NCBI GenBank assembly: GCA_015680685.1 | Contig: MNCI01020752.1 | Coordinates: 71,711 to 135,710 of the forward strand | Length of the DNA stretch: 64,000 nt | Reading direction: 5' to 3' | Source: Gnetum montanum | Lineage: Eukaryota > Streptophyta > Gnetopsida > Gnetales > Gnetaceae | Part shown: in pieces, positions 36,181-48,289 of the stretch | How the letters are laid out: each line of letters opens with the position of its first letter | Position numbering within the stretch: position 1 is the first letter of the stretch | Made by a program: the position numbers and the translations under genes | The notes under the pieces: generated by a model | The model's database searches: none | Told to the model about the DNA's origin: nothing | The model's input: the letters and a program-made list of their open reading frames with translations, nothing else

Positions 36181-36550
36181 ATGCTAAAAGGAAAGCCTAA
36201 GGTAAAAGGTCTTTTACCAAGAAAGGAAATGTGACTAAGAGAGGAACAGAGGAGGATATTCCCATGGAAAAATTCAAGCACATACACAGACTAAGGCTCA
36301 AACATCACAAGTTTGCTAGATCCATTTGTAGGTGAGAATAAATTTCAGTCCATCCTTTTAGAATTTTTTGCATAAAAAGAGAAGCATTAACATAACAATC
36401 AAGGTTGGAAGTCCACCACTGCTAGCAACAATAAGAAGATTCATCTTTAGTGGATTTTTGAAGACTCTAAAAATTTTGTAAACTTTAATGATTGTCCAGT
36501 ATTTTTGTCACTTTGTAATACATCCACTCGAATCCAATTTTGTAATGTTG
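36181..36550 (+). pseudogene. N-terminal part of envelope-position ORF (element F)
   Basis: Begins at ATG 36181 (MLKGKPKVKGLLPRK...), with the Lys/Arg-rich start seen at 6842 in element A, and continues in a shifted frame ('KFKHIHRLRLKHHKFARSI' near 36270-36325). The conserved 'plant transposon' block is absent, so about 1 kb was lost relative to element A. Confidence 0.4.
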
Positions 36551-36669
36551 CTCTTATATCCAGCTAGTAGTTAGTGTTAGTCAATAATCCCATACATTTT
36601 CAATTTTGTAAAGAATCTCAATCCTATTTTGTTCACTTGAGGATGAGTTTTTAATCAATCATGGGGGTA

Positions 36670-37519
36670 TGATGAATTATGAGATGGTTGCATTGATGGA
36701 CGTGCATTGACACATCCTTAGCAACACATGCGTTGATGCATCAATGCATCATCTTTTCTCACTTATAAATATGTGAGCACCCATCACATATGAGACATCT
36801 TTTAGTTAGTTTAGTAGCTAGACTATTGCAATTTCATTTCATAATTTTAGAAAATAGTCAGTGAGTGCTTGCAGTGTGAATTTGAGTTAGTTGTACAACA
36901 TCTTATTTGTGTGTCATTGTACCTCGATACATTTCATGAATGGAAATAAGATCGAGATTAATTCATATTTATTATAGTACTTTGAATTAGAATAGATTTA
37001 CTTTCAATGAAATTTACTTTACATGTACTTAGTTAATATTTACATTTCCATACACATTAATCAATTAGTGAAATGAGCATGACTAGTTTCAAGCATAAAC
37101 ACATGTTCACTTGGTAATTCCAATAGTGTTATTGTTTGGTTCACCTAGTAGTGTAACACTTGGTAGTCCCAGTAGTTGATGCATGGGTTTAGGATGTGTA
37201 TAGCATGATGGGAATAGACACTCATTACCATTAGGCTAGCTTATAATTTTTCTTCTTCTTGGTTAATTAGATTAAATAATTAATTTCTTTATTATTATTA
37301 AGATTAGTTTAAGGTTGCAAGAACATTAACCATCATATGCCTCACTTTGGACTAAACCATACATGACAAAGCTACCACTAGTCCAAGTGGGAAGATAGCA
37401 TCTTATAATCAATGCTTAACAATTTAGGTGCCACACTAGTCCCATCCATAGAATTCAACTAGATCACACATGAATGCTTGTGATTTATATGGTTGAATGT
37501 AGGGACCTACTACTCATCA
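36670..37519 (+). repeat. 3' LTR of element F
   Basis: 850 bp, TGATGAAT to CTCATCA. Its U3 has ATGCATC repeats at 36727-36752. TATA at 36764-36771. It pairs with 30760-31605. Confidence 0.8.
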
Positions 37520-37524
37520 GTCAT

Positions 37525-39740
37525 AGTATCAATATAAATAAATAGTCTACATACATAAGATTAAGTTCATGTTTCTTCTTATCATGATTGTAGTTTATGA
37601 TCTACATGCAAAGAGTAGGCAAGTATATATCAAATAATAATATATTACATAAACTAACTTAGTATACTGCATATACTATTAATGAAAAGCTATCATAATT
37701 TTGTCCATTTTTATAATATGAGACTTTAAATTTTTTTGGAATTGTTAATGTAGAAGCAACTTAAATTTTTTTGTTTTTCCTAACAAAATTTAATGCTAGC
37801 TAATCTTCACTTGATTTAAGGTAGTCAGACTGAATGTTATTTGTTGACAATGATAAGAGGAATGAAAGAGAAAATGTTGACAGTATAATGCAAAAAATTG
37901 ATGAGTTGGTGAGATTAATTAATTCAAAAATTTTATCAAATTATCATAATTTTTTCATCAAAATGAAATCATCCAATTCTTCATTCATTAATATCTTCAA
38001 CTTTAAAGGGAAGAAAAGGCCATCTACATATAGAAATGGGTAAGGACCAAAATACATTGTATGGGCCTAAGTTTACTTTGTCCATTATTTTCATAAACTA
38101 AATTTTCAAGAGAAATTTTGGCTAAAATCAATTACATTTTCCCATAAAATACCATTATTTGATCTTAATTATAAAAGAGATTCTTGATTTTCAAGTCTAG
38201 TTTTCATCATTTTCAATAATGTGTTAATGAAAAATATAATAAATTCATCCTTTATATTTTTTCCATAGTTTGAAAAATGTTTGGATCACTTTTCATCTAC
38301 TCTAATTTCTAAAAACCCTCATTTAGGAGGCAATGAGAAGTGTTATCATGAAGATCTTCATGCTTCAAGCTATCATAAATCTTCTTGACAAATATCATGA
38401 TGTTTATCTTCTTTGTTCTTGGTAGAGTTTACTCATTTTGAAATTTAATATTTGAACTTAGAATTATTGAATATTTTTTTTAGATTTATCTTAAAGATGA
38501 CTTGAGGATTTAGTGCATCATCAACTTGTGTTGTTTCATCTTCAATATTGTTTTCAGCCAATTGCTTGAATTTGTGTCAAATTATTAGCCAATTTTTTAT
38601 TATAATTTTTGGTAGGGTTGGTTTCAATAACGTATATGGAATGATTTCAATAAAGCATAGAGTATTTGATACTCTTTTGGTATTTAAGATATCTTTATCT
38701 CCCTTTGAGATTATGCTTCTATTCTAAATGAATGAAATTTCATGACCTCTTTGGATTATGCTCCCAATAGAGATTAATGTGTACATAATTTTTACAAAAT
38801 ATAATATATCTTAAATAGTAATTTTATGATATTTTTCAAAGTAAATAAGACTTTGCCTCTTTTCTTAAGTTTCATTTTTTCAACATTTCCAATTGTAATT
38901 ACTTTTTAATTCTCCAATGCTTCAAATTCAATAAAGTGATTAATGAAATCCATCATATGGGCTAAGGAATCACTATAAAAATCCATCTAATTCACTATAT
39001 AAAATCCACCTTTTTTGTTAAATATTTAATTACTAATGTAAGAAATGTAATATTTCCTCCACTTTTTTTTTTAAATTTTTTGCAACTGTATCTTCTTATT
39101 TCTTTAGGCCTTTTCATTTAAAAATGGAGTTGGAGGAAAAAAAATGTTTTAAATAGTATTTTGCTTCAAGATGCTCCATCCTTTTGAAAAAAGTGCATCA
39201 GAAATTATTCTTATATATTTTTTTTACCTTGATCACCAAAAGTGTCTTCTTTCTTTTCTTCCTTTTTCTTGGATGTTTTTGGATTCCTTGCCAAGTAAAG
39301 TTACTATTTATTGTGATTATCATTATTTATATTTTAAAATATTCTTATTTTAGAGATAATATCATCAACTATACATACATTAAACTCTTTGATTTGCACA
39401 AATTTCATCATCATGTCTTGAAATCTTGAACCATTGTATAAAGTAATAATATTTTGATCCTTTTGTTTTTGAATGAAGCCATGGCCAAATGCATTAATAT
39501 TTCTCAAGCATTTATACATTCTTTCAAAAAAAATTTAAACTTCTAACCTTTCTTAAGTTTAATTTTATCAAAAGTGATTCTATGAAAAAGTCCTTAAATT
39601 TACTAATTTTCTTAAGTTTCATGATACTTAACATGTAATCTCTTCCACATTTCTTTGGTTAGTTTAAGGAATCCAATATTTTAGGTATAGTTGTATATAT
39701 TTTTTGTATTTTACATAGTTGCTAAGAAGAAAATTTTCCA
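37525..39740. other. Unassigned AT-rich stretch
   Basis: Short open blocks occur on both strands (37834-38043 plus; 39171-39519 overlapping frames), but none carries a recognisable domain. The minus strand near 39500-39640 reads 'RLHVKYHETKKISKFKDFF', faintly like a copia Gag UBN2 segment. That is too weak to call. Confidence 0.3.
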
Positions 39741-39753
39741 AGCCCTAAATCGA

Positions 39754-40255
39754 GACATGAAGAGTATGAAATTTTTCTTTCAGCTTATGATTGAATGATT
39801 AGATAAGATCATGACTAAGGTGGATCAGAATGTAAGTCCCAACCATATTCAGCCATGTGATAATGATGCACAGTCTCACTCTAATGATGATGAAGAAGTT
39901 TTGTAGCTTGGTAGAAGGAGATCCAATAAGGAGGAAGAGACTTCTAGTTATGGGAGTATGAGAATCTATCAATTTTGTGTTTCAAGAAAAACAAATCCAA
40001 ATCCTTATGCCAGAGCTCCAAGAGTATCATCTTCAACATCAACTTCTTCTCATGATTAGCTTGATGATGAAGATGAAGCAATACTAGCTAGAGCATTCAT
40101 AAATGCTGCAAGACTTTCATATGTGGAGTTGAAAATTTTCAATGATGTAGATGGCACAAATTCTTTTGCAAGCTAGTTGAAGCCACTTGATAAACATTTT
40201 GAGTTGGAAGAGGTAATAGATCAATTGTGGGTACTAAATCCAAATTAAAAGGTAT
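39754..40255 (+). pseudogene. Unassigned acidic/serine-rich ORF relic
   Basis: One reading frame spans about 167 codons with only four internal stops before the terminal TAA, far fewer than expected in this AT-rich DNA. It contains Asp/Ser/Glu-rich 'SHSNDDEEV', 'RRRSNKEEETSSYGSM', 'SRKTNPNPYARAPRVSSST', a DDEDE patch and 'ARAFINAARLSYVELKIFND'. Three of the four internal stops are TAG and one is TGA. No family is recognised. It lies antisense to, and just outside, the LINE relic at 40570-41990, so it is not that element's ORF1. Confidence 0.4.
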
Positions 40256-40569
40256 GACCTCAACTTGATTAGGAAAAGAATCCTAAAGTTTTTTCAAAAA
40301 AAAGAAGAAGACATAAACTCAGTTCTATGGTGGCTTGGGCAGATCCAATAATAAAAGGTTATACATGAACCATGCCAGAAAAAAATTAGAGATTTTAGTA
40401 ATAGAACAACACAAAAAGAAAATATATAGCATTAAGCTAGGTGAACATCATCATGGTATCTTAAAATAATTAATGATAAAGCATTTATCAAGAAAAATAG
40501 GGTTACTCTTTTCTTATTGAAAAACCCACCTATTACAAACATTTTATTTCAATATCACTTCCATTTCTC

Positions 40570-41990
40570 CTAACTTTGAGAAATTCAATTAATAAATCCA
40601 TAAATGGAAATGCTAAGCCAACATACTCCTATGATGTGCCTAATTTTATGCTAAAAAGATTGGGCCTCATGACATTTGGATAAACAATGATTAATGGTTT
40701 CTTCCTAAGCTCCACAATGTGTACACTTATCATTTGTAATTAATTGCTTATGAAATTAAAACATTCTCATAGGTAATTTTTCATGTGGACACTTTCACAA
40801 AAAAAAAAATTTTGCATTTTGGTATCATCATATCATGCCACCAAGATTCTTTAATTGGTTCTTTAATTATTGCTACTAAAATTGTATGGAGCATTATGGA
40901 AAACCATGTTGTTATATAGTTACTTAGCTATCGTGACTTGTATCTATGATTTGTAACTTGTGTAACATTATCACACAAGCTTCCCCGATAATGCTAAATT
41001 TATACAACATAAATGGTGAATACCCCATCCACCCTCTTAGATGGGACAATAATGACCATTCTAGTTTATTGAATGAAATTTGCTTTCTTTAATATGAAAC
41101 CAAAGAAAACGTCATTCTAGCTTCTCCAAATTATTTAAAACTTCTTCTGGGGCTTTAAAACATGAGAGATAATAAAGAAGGATAACTTTCAATATATAAT
41201 AAATTAACTTAATAATTCCTACTTGTATGAGTAGTTTCTTCTTTTACGCTCACAATCTTCTATTAATTTTTTAATGACTTCTTCCAATAAATTTATTTTC
41301 ATTATGCTAATGAAAAGTGTGAGGCCCAAATATTTTGTAGGCAATTTATCTTTTTGATATTGTAGTTTCAAACAAAACTCTTGAAATATTGTAATAGGTG
41401 TGCCAAATTTGAAAATCTTACTAATTGTGAAATTGATTTTCAAGCTTGATGCCTAGGCAAAAGTATGAAGGTAATTAAAAGAACTATTAAGAAAAAACTT
41501 ATAATCCTATAAAAAATAAAAGTATAATTAACAAATTGGAAATGTGTGAAATCTAGACATCCATGGACTAGAGTGATGCTTTTGATAAGTTGATGTGATT
41601 TTTATTTTTAGAGGATAGTACCAAGGCTTGCCATTGCCATAATAAATAACTAAGAAGAGATTGGATCTCCTTGATGAATCCTATTTTTTATCATGAAATC
41701 ACCTATATGTTGCCCATTAATCAAGAAAGAAAAATAGGTACCTTTATAACATTGCTCTAGTTTGTATAAGTAGTGTTCTAGAAAACCTAGTTTCCAAAGC
41801 ATATCATCAATGAACAAGGAAATGTTATCATAAGCCTTGCTTATATCTATTTTAAGATTAATGCTTGATGCCTTTTGGAGATAGGCTAAAGGAAGAATTT
41901 TGTAAGTGAGGAGAAATTAATCTAAAATATATCTACTAGGAACAAAGCAAACTTGCTCAAATGTAATAATAGATTAAAGAATCTTGCTTC
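40570..41990 (-). mobile_element. LINE (L1-type) ORF2 relic with RT and zinc-binding end
   Basis: Minus-strand order is that of ORF2. 'SIITFEQVCFVPSRYILD' near 41970-41910; 'DISKAYDN...FIDDMLWKLGF' (41855-41790); 'FSFLINGQHIGDF' and 'IHQGDPISS' (41735-41665). The catalytic FADD box reads FVNY near 41545, so it is dead. Then 'LPTKYLGL' (about 41345) in the open block 41219-41443, and the zf-RVT motif 'CTHCGA..ETINHCLSKCHEA' at about 40735-40680. No endonuclease domain or poly-A tail is visible. Confidence 0.8.
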
Positions 41991-41999
41991 TTCCAATCC

Positions 42000-44048
42000 A
42001 TTCCATTCTAGAGCTTCATGTCTTCTCTAGTTCAGGGTTTAGGTGCATCCATACATGTATGGATGTTACATATGTTTGGCTTTTGCTATTCTCTATGATT
42101 ACAGACTTTGGCTTTTTTTGTTTATTCAATTTTGTGTTTTTGCATATGGTATATGGCGGCATTGTTTTCTACACATATTTTAGGTAGAACCATTCCTACC
42201 AATAGATCCTTTATTTGATTATAAAAGGAAATTTTTTATGATATTAACTGCTACATGGATAGTCTTTGGTGGCTTTGATAAAGACCTGTAATAATAAATT
42301 AAGTTTCCTAGGCTATGCTATATCTTATATAATTGGAGGACCTTTGAGGGTCACCTTCAACTGTGCTGCTATATAGAATATTGCACCTATTGCAAGTGTG
42401 TGTGTGTGTGTGTGCACTTTCTCTCTTAATTGAAACCTATGATTTTATTTATAAATACTGATTTTCTTTATTTTAACCTGGATAGGTGTTAAGTATAGAG
42501 AAAAGTAAGGAGATTGAGATCACAAAGCATATTTGGATATTAGTTGTAAAGATTTTGAAGATCCAAAGTATCAATTAGAAGATAAAGGCGATCTCCAATT
42601 TCCATGCATTAAAGACACATGGCACCCATTCTGCACTTCCTAAGAGAAAAATAAGGAGAAAAACATAAGGGCTATAAAATCCCATACACATAGATGAAGA
42701 GGAAATCATCAAAAGTAGAGAAAGAAAAGTCTCTTAGCTTCTCTCATTTACTTTCCATATTTTTCCTTCTTCTTCCCTTCTTCCTTCCATTCTCCTATTT
42801 CATATTAATGTTGTTGCTACATGCAACTCACTACCTAGTGTTGTACATGCAATCAGTTACTACTTGGATGCTTCTTGTTGTTGCTAGTGGATGGTATCAT
42901 CATTTTCAAGTGGTCAATGCTACCTATAGGTGCTAATATGGACTATTGTCATGGCTATTTGCAACTATGAACAATCATGCTAAGTTCCTTCTTTTCTTTT
43001 CTTCCTATATTATCTATTTATCATTCACTTAATATAACGATTTTATTTTTAGTTAATTTTCCTTGCAAGTAACTTAATATTTTCTATTTAATGTCATGTT
43101 AAAATTATCAGTTATGCTTTCTCTTCCACTTGAGACTATTCCTAGGCTAGCTATGCCCATTGATGTGATAGGAAAAAATGATCGTTGGAGAAATCGATAG
43201 ATTTGGTACAACAACATCAAGCCCGAATCCCTAGGACCTTCAAAAGAATGGGAATCAAGTTGTCCTAGCCTGTATGAAAAATCAACTAGGGACTTATATA
43301 ATGCAAAAATGAATGATGTAAATAATAATGAAAAAATTATAGATCTATAGAATAGAGAAAAAAATGCAAATTGTACACAAAAATGAAACTTTAAAGCATT
43401 ATTAAAATAATAAAGGTAGAGTTGTAGAAATATGTACAATAAATTCCCATGAGAGCAAAAGGAGTTCAGTGGTGTAGGAGTTCAAAGCCCATTAAAGTTG
43501 ATGTAGTTTGCTCCATAAGTCAAGTGCTAAGTCACTCCTGATGCTTTCCAACTTCCTTTGTTGCAACCTCAGACCTACAAATTGGGTCACCACTGGGGGA
43601 TGAAAAAAGTGGGGGATTTGGTTGCCAAAGTATCCCATGCTGGAGATTGGAAATCCCAAGGATGTAGTATTGACACCAAAAACCCACAAGTCTCAATGGG
43701 GTGGTGGGTTGCAAAAGGGGTTTATAGGGTTACAATACTTCCATGTTGGGATTCAAGAGAATGCAACTGTGAGATCTTGTAAGAACTTTTAAGTGCTTGA
43801 AAATGCCCAAGTGTGGACCTATGACAATGTTTATGTGCTAAAACTTGCTGAACCAATGCCAATAATATAGAATTGCCAACATTGTGGAACCTCTAAATGG
43901 TGTTTGAGGCTAGTTTTTATAGGCTTTAGGATATGAATAGGGCTGAAAAATGGCTATGATTGGGCTGTAATTTGGTTGCAAAATGGCTGTAAATTTCTAC
44001 CTTGTATAAGTGAGATGGGTGTACAAATTTGGTGGGTTACCATATATA
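42000..44048. other. Unassigned stretch with a promoter-like block
   Basis: No supported gene. A TATA box (CTATAAAATCCC at about 42671-42682), an ATG 24 bp on and a C/T-rich leader look like an LTR R/U5 or a decayed promoter. The 80-codon frame at 42694-42936 has no domain. The segment 43540-43780 contains 'CCCATGCTGGAGATTGG' and 'TTCCATGTTGGG', resembling the satellite at 58080-61340. Element G inserted at 44053. Confidence 0.35.
42396..42414 (+). repeat. (GT)n microsatellite
   Basis: Nine and a half uninterrupted GT units. Confidence 0.9.
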
Positions 44049-44053
44049 GTAAG

Positions 44054-44558
44054 TGTGACATCCTATTCCTGGATGTCATAAAAATACGAATTCCTAATTT
44101 ATTACATTCCCCATGGATAACATATTAGAAATATTATAAACAATTAAATAATTAATTAATTAACAAATAAATAATTGATACTAAAGAATTAAGCAAGGAA
44201 AAATGGAAAAATTATATTAAAGAAAGAGAGTACTGTAACATCCTTTTCGGGTTGTCTTCCTATGCCACTTAAGCTTTAGAGGCAATCCGACACTAACACC
44301 ATAGTTAGAATATCCTACCAAAGGGGTGATTAGTCCCTTTTTGTCCCACTTCATCCAACTCCCATTACTCACCTCTCTAGGCTCTGCAACTCCATGTTGG
44401 CATGACCTCTAAACCCAACCTTAAATGACATAGGTCAAACCCTTCTCCAAGGGATACATGAATAAGCATAACTCCTCATAATGAGGTGCCCATTCATTAG
44501 AAGGTTAATTACATTGTTTATAATTTTTTCCACCCTTAATAAAGGATGGGTTGTTACA
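44054..44558 (-). repeat. 3' LTR of element G
   Basis: 505 bp. The plus strand runs TGTGACATCC to TTGTTACA. It pairs with 53185-53690. Confidence 0.9.
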
Positions 44559-44574
44559 ATCTACCTGCCTTAAC
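44559..44574 (-). other. Polypurine tract of element G
   Basis: The minus strand reads GTTAAGGCAGGTAGAT immediately before the 3' LTR start TGTAAC. Confidence 0.6.
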
Positions 44575-45152
44575 TATCTAGCTCATCCTCGAGTGCTTCC
44601 TTGATATCCAGCTGCTCAATAGCTGCTTCATTGTTATCCTTCTTAGCTTCAGTTCCCTTATTTTTCTCATTATCTTCTATTTAAATAAAAAAATTAAAAA
44701 TTTATAAACATAATTTATTACATCCATAATAAATTTAACCTATCATTCAATATCTAGATGGTCAAAAAGTTGAGGTAAGTATTTAAAATAAATGCCCTAT
44801 TTTCCCAAGCCTGTTAATCACAATTTGATCATTGAACAAGTACTTCACTGATAGTTTTATTTTGCACTTTCTTGGTTCATTGTTCTTTAATAGCAATGGG
44901 TTTTACTTCATAGCTGGTGTTGGATCATAATGACAAAGTATTCCAATCCAATACATATGGTACATCATTTTCATGAAATTTCTTTAGTAAGCTCACATGA
45001 AAAATTGGATGAATTTTTAAGGTTTCTAGAAGATTCAATCGATATGCTACTTCACCAATTTTTTCAAATATTTCAAAATTTCCACAAAATATAAGTGCTA
45101 ATTTTGTATATTTTCCCAATTTAAGAGAAATTTTGGTAGGTTTTACCCTCAA
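44572..45152 (-). pseudogene. Integrase end, chromodomain and acidic tail (element G)
   Basis: The open block 44925-45152 holds the integrase C-terminal 'KLGKYTKLALIF' to 'AYRLNLLETLKIHPIFHVSLLKKF' motif (GPY/F module end). The chromodomain lies next at about 44900-44800 ('PIAIKEQ' ... 'NKTISEVLVQ'), interrupted by stops and a shift. An acidic tail ('NEAAIEQLDIKEALEDELDS') runs to a stop directly before the polypurine tract. Chromodomains steer integration of chromoviruses to particular chromatin. Lineage within the chromoviruses is not resolved. Confidence 0.7.
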
Positions 45153-45399
45153 TAATATTTGATCCCTTACTTGGAATTCTTTTTTAAGTCAATGTTGATC
45201 TGCATATCCTTTATATTTATCTTAGGTAGCTTATAAATTTTGTTTAACCCTTGTGACAATGTTTTCCATTATTTTTATTTCTTCTTCCTTCCATTTCACT
45301 CTTAAGGTTGGATCTACCCAAGTTAACGATGCACAACAATTACATCCATATACTACTTTGAATGGTCTTCAGTTTATGGAACCTTAATAATTGTTATTG

Positions 45400-46064
45400 T
45401 AGGAAAATTCTACCAGATGCAAATAATTCTCCCATGTTTTTGGTCTACTCCCAACATAGCTTTATAGGATATCTTCTAATATGCTATTCACTTGTTCAGT
45501 TTTTCCATTAGTTTCAGGGTGGTAAGTTGTGCTAAGTTTCAATTGAGTTCCAAGCTCTTTGAAAAAATGTTTCTAGAATTCGGATATGTATTTAGGATCT
45601 CTGTCTGAAGTGACAGATTTTGGACAACCATCAAATCTAAATATTTCTTGTATGAATTTTTGGGCTATTTCTTCCACTGTGTTTATAGATTTCAAAGCTA
45701 TAAAATGTGTCATCTTTGATAAACAATCAACTACTACAAAAATCGAGTCATTTCCTTTGTTGGTTACTAGAAATCCTACAATGAAATCTATAGTGATATC
45801 TTCCCATTTCCAGGTTGGAACTTCCAAGGGTTGTACTAATCCATTGGGTTTCCTCTATTCAATTTTTGTTCTTTGACATGTTGGACAATTTTTAGTGTAT
45901 GCAAACACATCATTCTTCATTCTAGGCCAAAAATAAGATTTGAGAATTATCATATAGGTATTAATATAACCTAGGTGTCCTGCATATGGTGCTTCATGTG
46001 CTTCACACAACAATTTTAGTCTCCAATTTCCTTTTGGTATGCATACTCTTTGTCTTTTCATCAA
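45400..46064 (-). pseudogene. Integrase of element G
   Basis: The HHCC zinc-binding domain lies at 45855-46064 (H-x4-H in 'HEAPYAGH', then CPTC). The catalytic core, 45573-45827, has the first Asp in 'DITIDFI' and the second in 'TSDRDPKYISEF'. The glutamate region reads 'TYHPETNGKTEQV' at about 45523-45485. The two open blocks are in different frames and a stop separates them. The catalytic residues themselves appear to be present. Confidence 0.8.
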
Positions 46065-46199
46065 TAAATCTTTAGAAGTGAGTTCATATTAAGGATCATT
46101 GGAAATATTAGCTAGAATGTTTTTAAAGTAAGGATCTTATTCTATTTATTTCTTAATTTTTTCTTCCATAGGGTTCATTACTACACCTATCATTAAATT

Positions 46200-46687
46200 C
46201 CACATTTGACTAAGGGCATTAGCTACCACACTTTTCTTGTCGGGAACAAATTTGATTTCAAAATCATATTTGCTAACAATTTTATCCATCACCTTTGACG
46301 AGTATTCAAAATAGGTTGTCTTTCCAAATATTCTAAACTTTTATGATCTATTTTTAGTACAAACTTCTTTATGAAAAGATAATGTCTTTAAACTTTCAAA
46401 GCATGAAAAATTGCCAGTAATTCTAGATCATGGGTTGAGTAATTTACCTCGAATCCTCATAATTTATGAGATTCATAACATACCACTTTATCTTCCTATG
46501 AGAGAACTACAATAACTTTTATTCCATAGGCATCCATGGATACTTCAAATGGTAGATCTTCATCCAAAATTCTCAAAATAGGTGTTGTTGTAAGTAGCAT
46601 CTTTAATCTGAGAAAAGATTCCCTACATTTTTCATCAAATTTGAACTCACATTTCTCCTGCAAAAGGTTAGTTAATGGGGCTACCAA
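46200..46687 (-). pseudogene. RNase H of element G
   Basis: The open block 46496-46687 contains the RT connection and RNase H start ('APLTNLLQEKCEFKFDEKC', 'LPFEVSMDAYGIKVIVVLS'). The first catalytic Asp position is 'SMDAYG' (usually D-A-S/T-D). The rest continues in broken frames to about 46200. Confidence 0.7.
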
Positions 46688-46891
46688 GGTAGAATAATAT
46701 TTAATAAAACATCAATAAAAACCTGCTAACCTTAAGAAACTTTGAACTACTATAACATATTCTAATTCAGGCAAATCATAGATTGCACTAATTTTTGTTG
46801 GATCCACTTGCAATACTTTCTTGGAAGCTATATGTCCTAAGTATGAAAAGTTTTCCTTAAAGAGTTTACATTTACTCAATTTAGCTTTTAA

Positions 46892-47400
46892 TTAATGTTC
46901 TTTAAGAATTTCCATTGTAGTTTTCAAATGTTTGATATGCACTTCACTTGATTTAGAATAAACAAGAATATCATCCATAAATACTATAACAAATTGATCA
47001 AGATATTCATGAAAAATATTATTCATTAATGTCATAAATGTTGTAGGTGCATTAGTTAAGCCAAACGGCATCACAAAAATTCGTATAATCCATATTTGGT
47101 TCTAAAAATAGTGTTCTCAATATCTTTCTCCTTAATTCTTATAACCTTATTTTAAATCAATCTTTGAGAAATAACATTCACTCGTAAGTTGATCAAATAA
47201 ATCATCAATTCTAGGTAAAGGATAAATATTTTTAATTTTCACTTTATTCAATGCTCTATAATCGATGCATAATCTTATAGTATCATCTTTCTTTTTGATG
47301 AATAAGATTAGTGCACCCCAAGGTGATACGCTAGGTCTAATTTTTCCTTCTTCCAATAATTGGTCTAATTGTACTTTTAATTCTCTTAATTCTGAAGTAG
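46892..47400 (-). pseudogene. Reverse transcriptase of element G
   Basis: Two open blocks. 47147-47356 has '[22 protein letters not shown]' type opening motifs and '[10 protein letters not shown]', then '[13 protein letters not shown]'. 46892-47074 has 'MPFGLTNAPTTF' and an intact catalytic box FMDDIL at 46970-46981, then 'VYSKSSEVHIKHL'. A short shift or stop region separates them near 47075-47146. This is the best-preserved enzyme in the window, though still broken. Confidence 0.85.
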
Positions 47401-47639
47401 AAAATATATAAAGAGCTTTTGAGATAGGTTGTGTACTAGGAAAAATATCAATGGCATGTTCAATAGTTATTTTTGGAGGTAATTCTTTAGTTTCACCAAA
47501 TACTGAATCTTTATATTTTTTAAGTTCATTCGAGATCTCAACATTTAAAAATTTCTAAGGTTGGATTACTTTAACAACCAACATTGTAGCACTTTTTTGA
47601 CTAATTATTTATCTTGCTTAATAGTTATCGTATGAATTT

Positions 47640-48010
47640 TCTATGTTGTTCCTACCCCTCTTGGAACCCTGACTCCATCAATGGTTGGGACTTTTAAAAT
47701 ATGAGTTCCAAAGTGGGTAGTAACATCAAATTTTTGCAAGAAAGACATTCCTAAAATTGCATCAAAATCACCTAGTTCAAATTAAAAAAAATTATTAACG
47801 AAGGGCATATTATGGAAGGTAAAGTTTATTTTTCCATACCTGGTATGTTTGCTCATAGTTGTTCCATCTGCCAGTTCTATCTTAATAATTTTCTTAGAAG
47901 GGAGACTTAATTTCAATAAATTAATTAACTTTGGAGAAATAAATTTATTATTGGCACCACTATCAATTAAAAAATTAATTTTTTACCTTCAATTAAACCT
48001 TCAAAAATCA
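47640..48010 (-). pseudogene. Protease of element G
   Basis: The minus strand reads 'FLIDSGANNKFISPKLINLL' near 47975-47920, the gypsy aspartic-protease signature DSGA. 'GDFDAILGMSFLQKF' follows near 47775-47730, the 'ILGMDFL' motif. Interrupted by stops. Confidence 0.7.
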
Positions 48011-48289
48011 ATAAAGAAAATTAAGATTTTTGCAAACTTTATTTAGTTGATGCAGATATCTTCTTGATGGCTATTATAGTAGCTAGAATTTTTCCTTTAT
48101 TCATGGTTGGGTTTGGTTTTTGATTCTTGATTTGATTGGTCCTTTGTATTTTTGATTGAAATTTTGAGCAAACTTATTTTAGATGATCCTCATCAAAAAA
48201 GAAACATCCAGATCCTAGTCGAGATTTTTTCGTTGGTGTCTCTTCTACTATTGCTTGTGGAAAGGGCTTTCTCAAAAAGTTTCTTGTAA

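Larger units (their letters stand above)
30760..37519 (+). mobile_element. Athila-like Ty3/gypsy retrotransposon F (non-autonomous)
   Basis: Second member of the family of element A. LTRs at 30760-31605 and 36670-37519, polypurine tract ATGGGGGTA at 36661-36669, and flanking GTGAT (30755-30759) versus GTCAT (37520-37524), a 4-of-5 target duplication. The primer site after 31605 is much decayed ('GTTGTTGTACAGGATGC'). The interior (5.1 kb) has gag and only the first part of the envelope-position ORF. No pol motif is found. Confidence 0.85.

Noticed and set aside
42694-42936. Small secreted-protein gene after a TATA box
   Set aside because: The frame is Leu/Phe-rich from C/T-rich DNA, no homologue is recognised, and an LTR leader explains the TATA and pyrimidine tract equally well.
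43074-43439. 121-codon minus-strand ORF as a membrane-protein gene
   Set aside because: Phe/Leu/Tyr-rich only because the plus strand is A-rich here. No domain, no neighbours supporting it, and the region looks like repeat-derived DNA.
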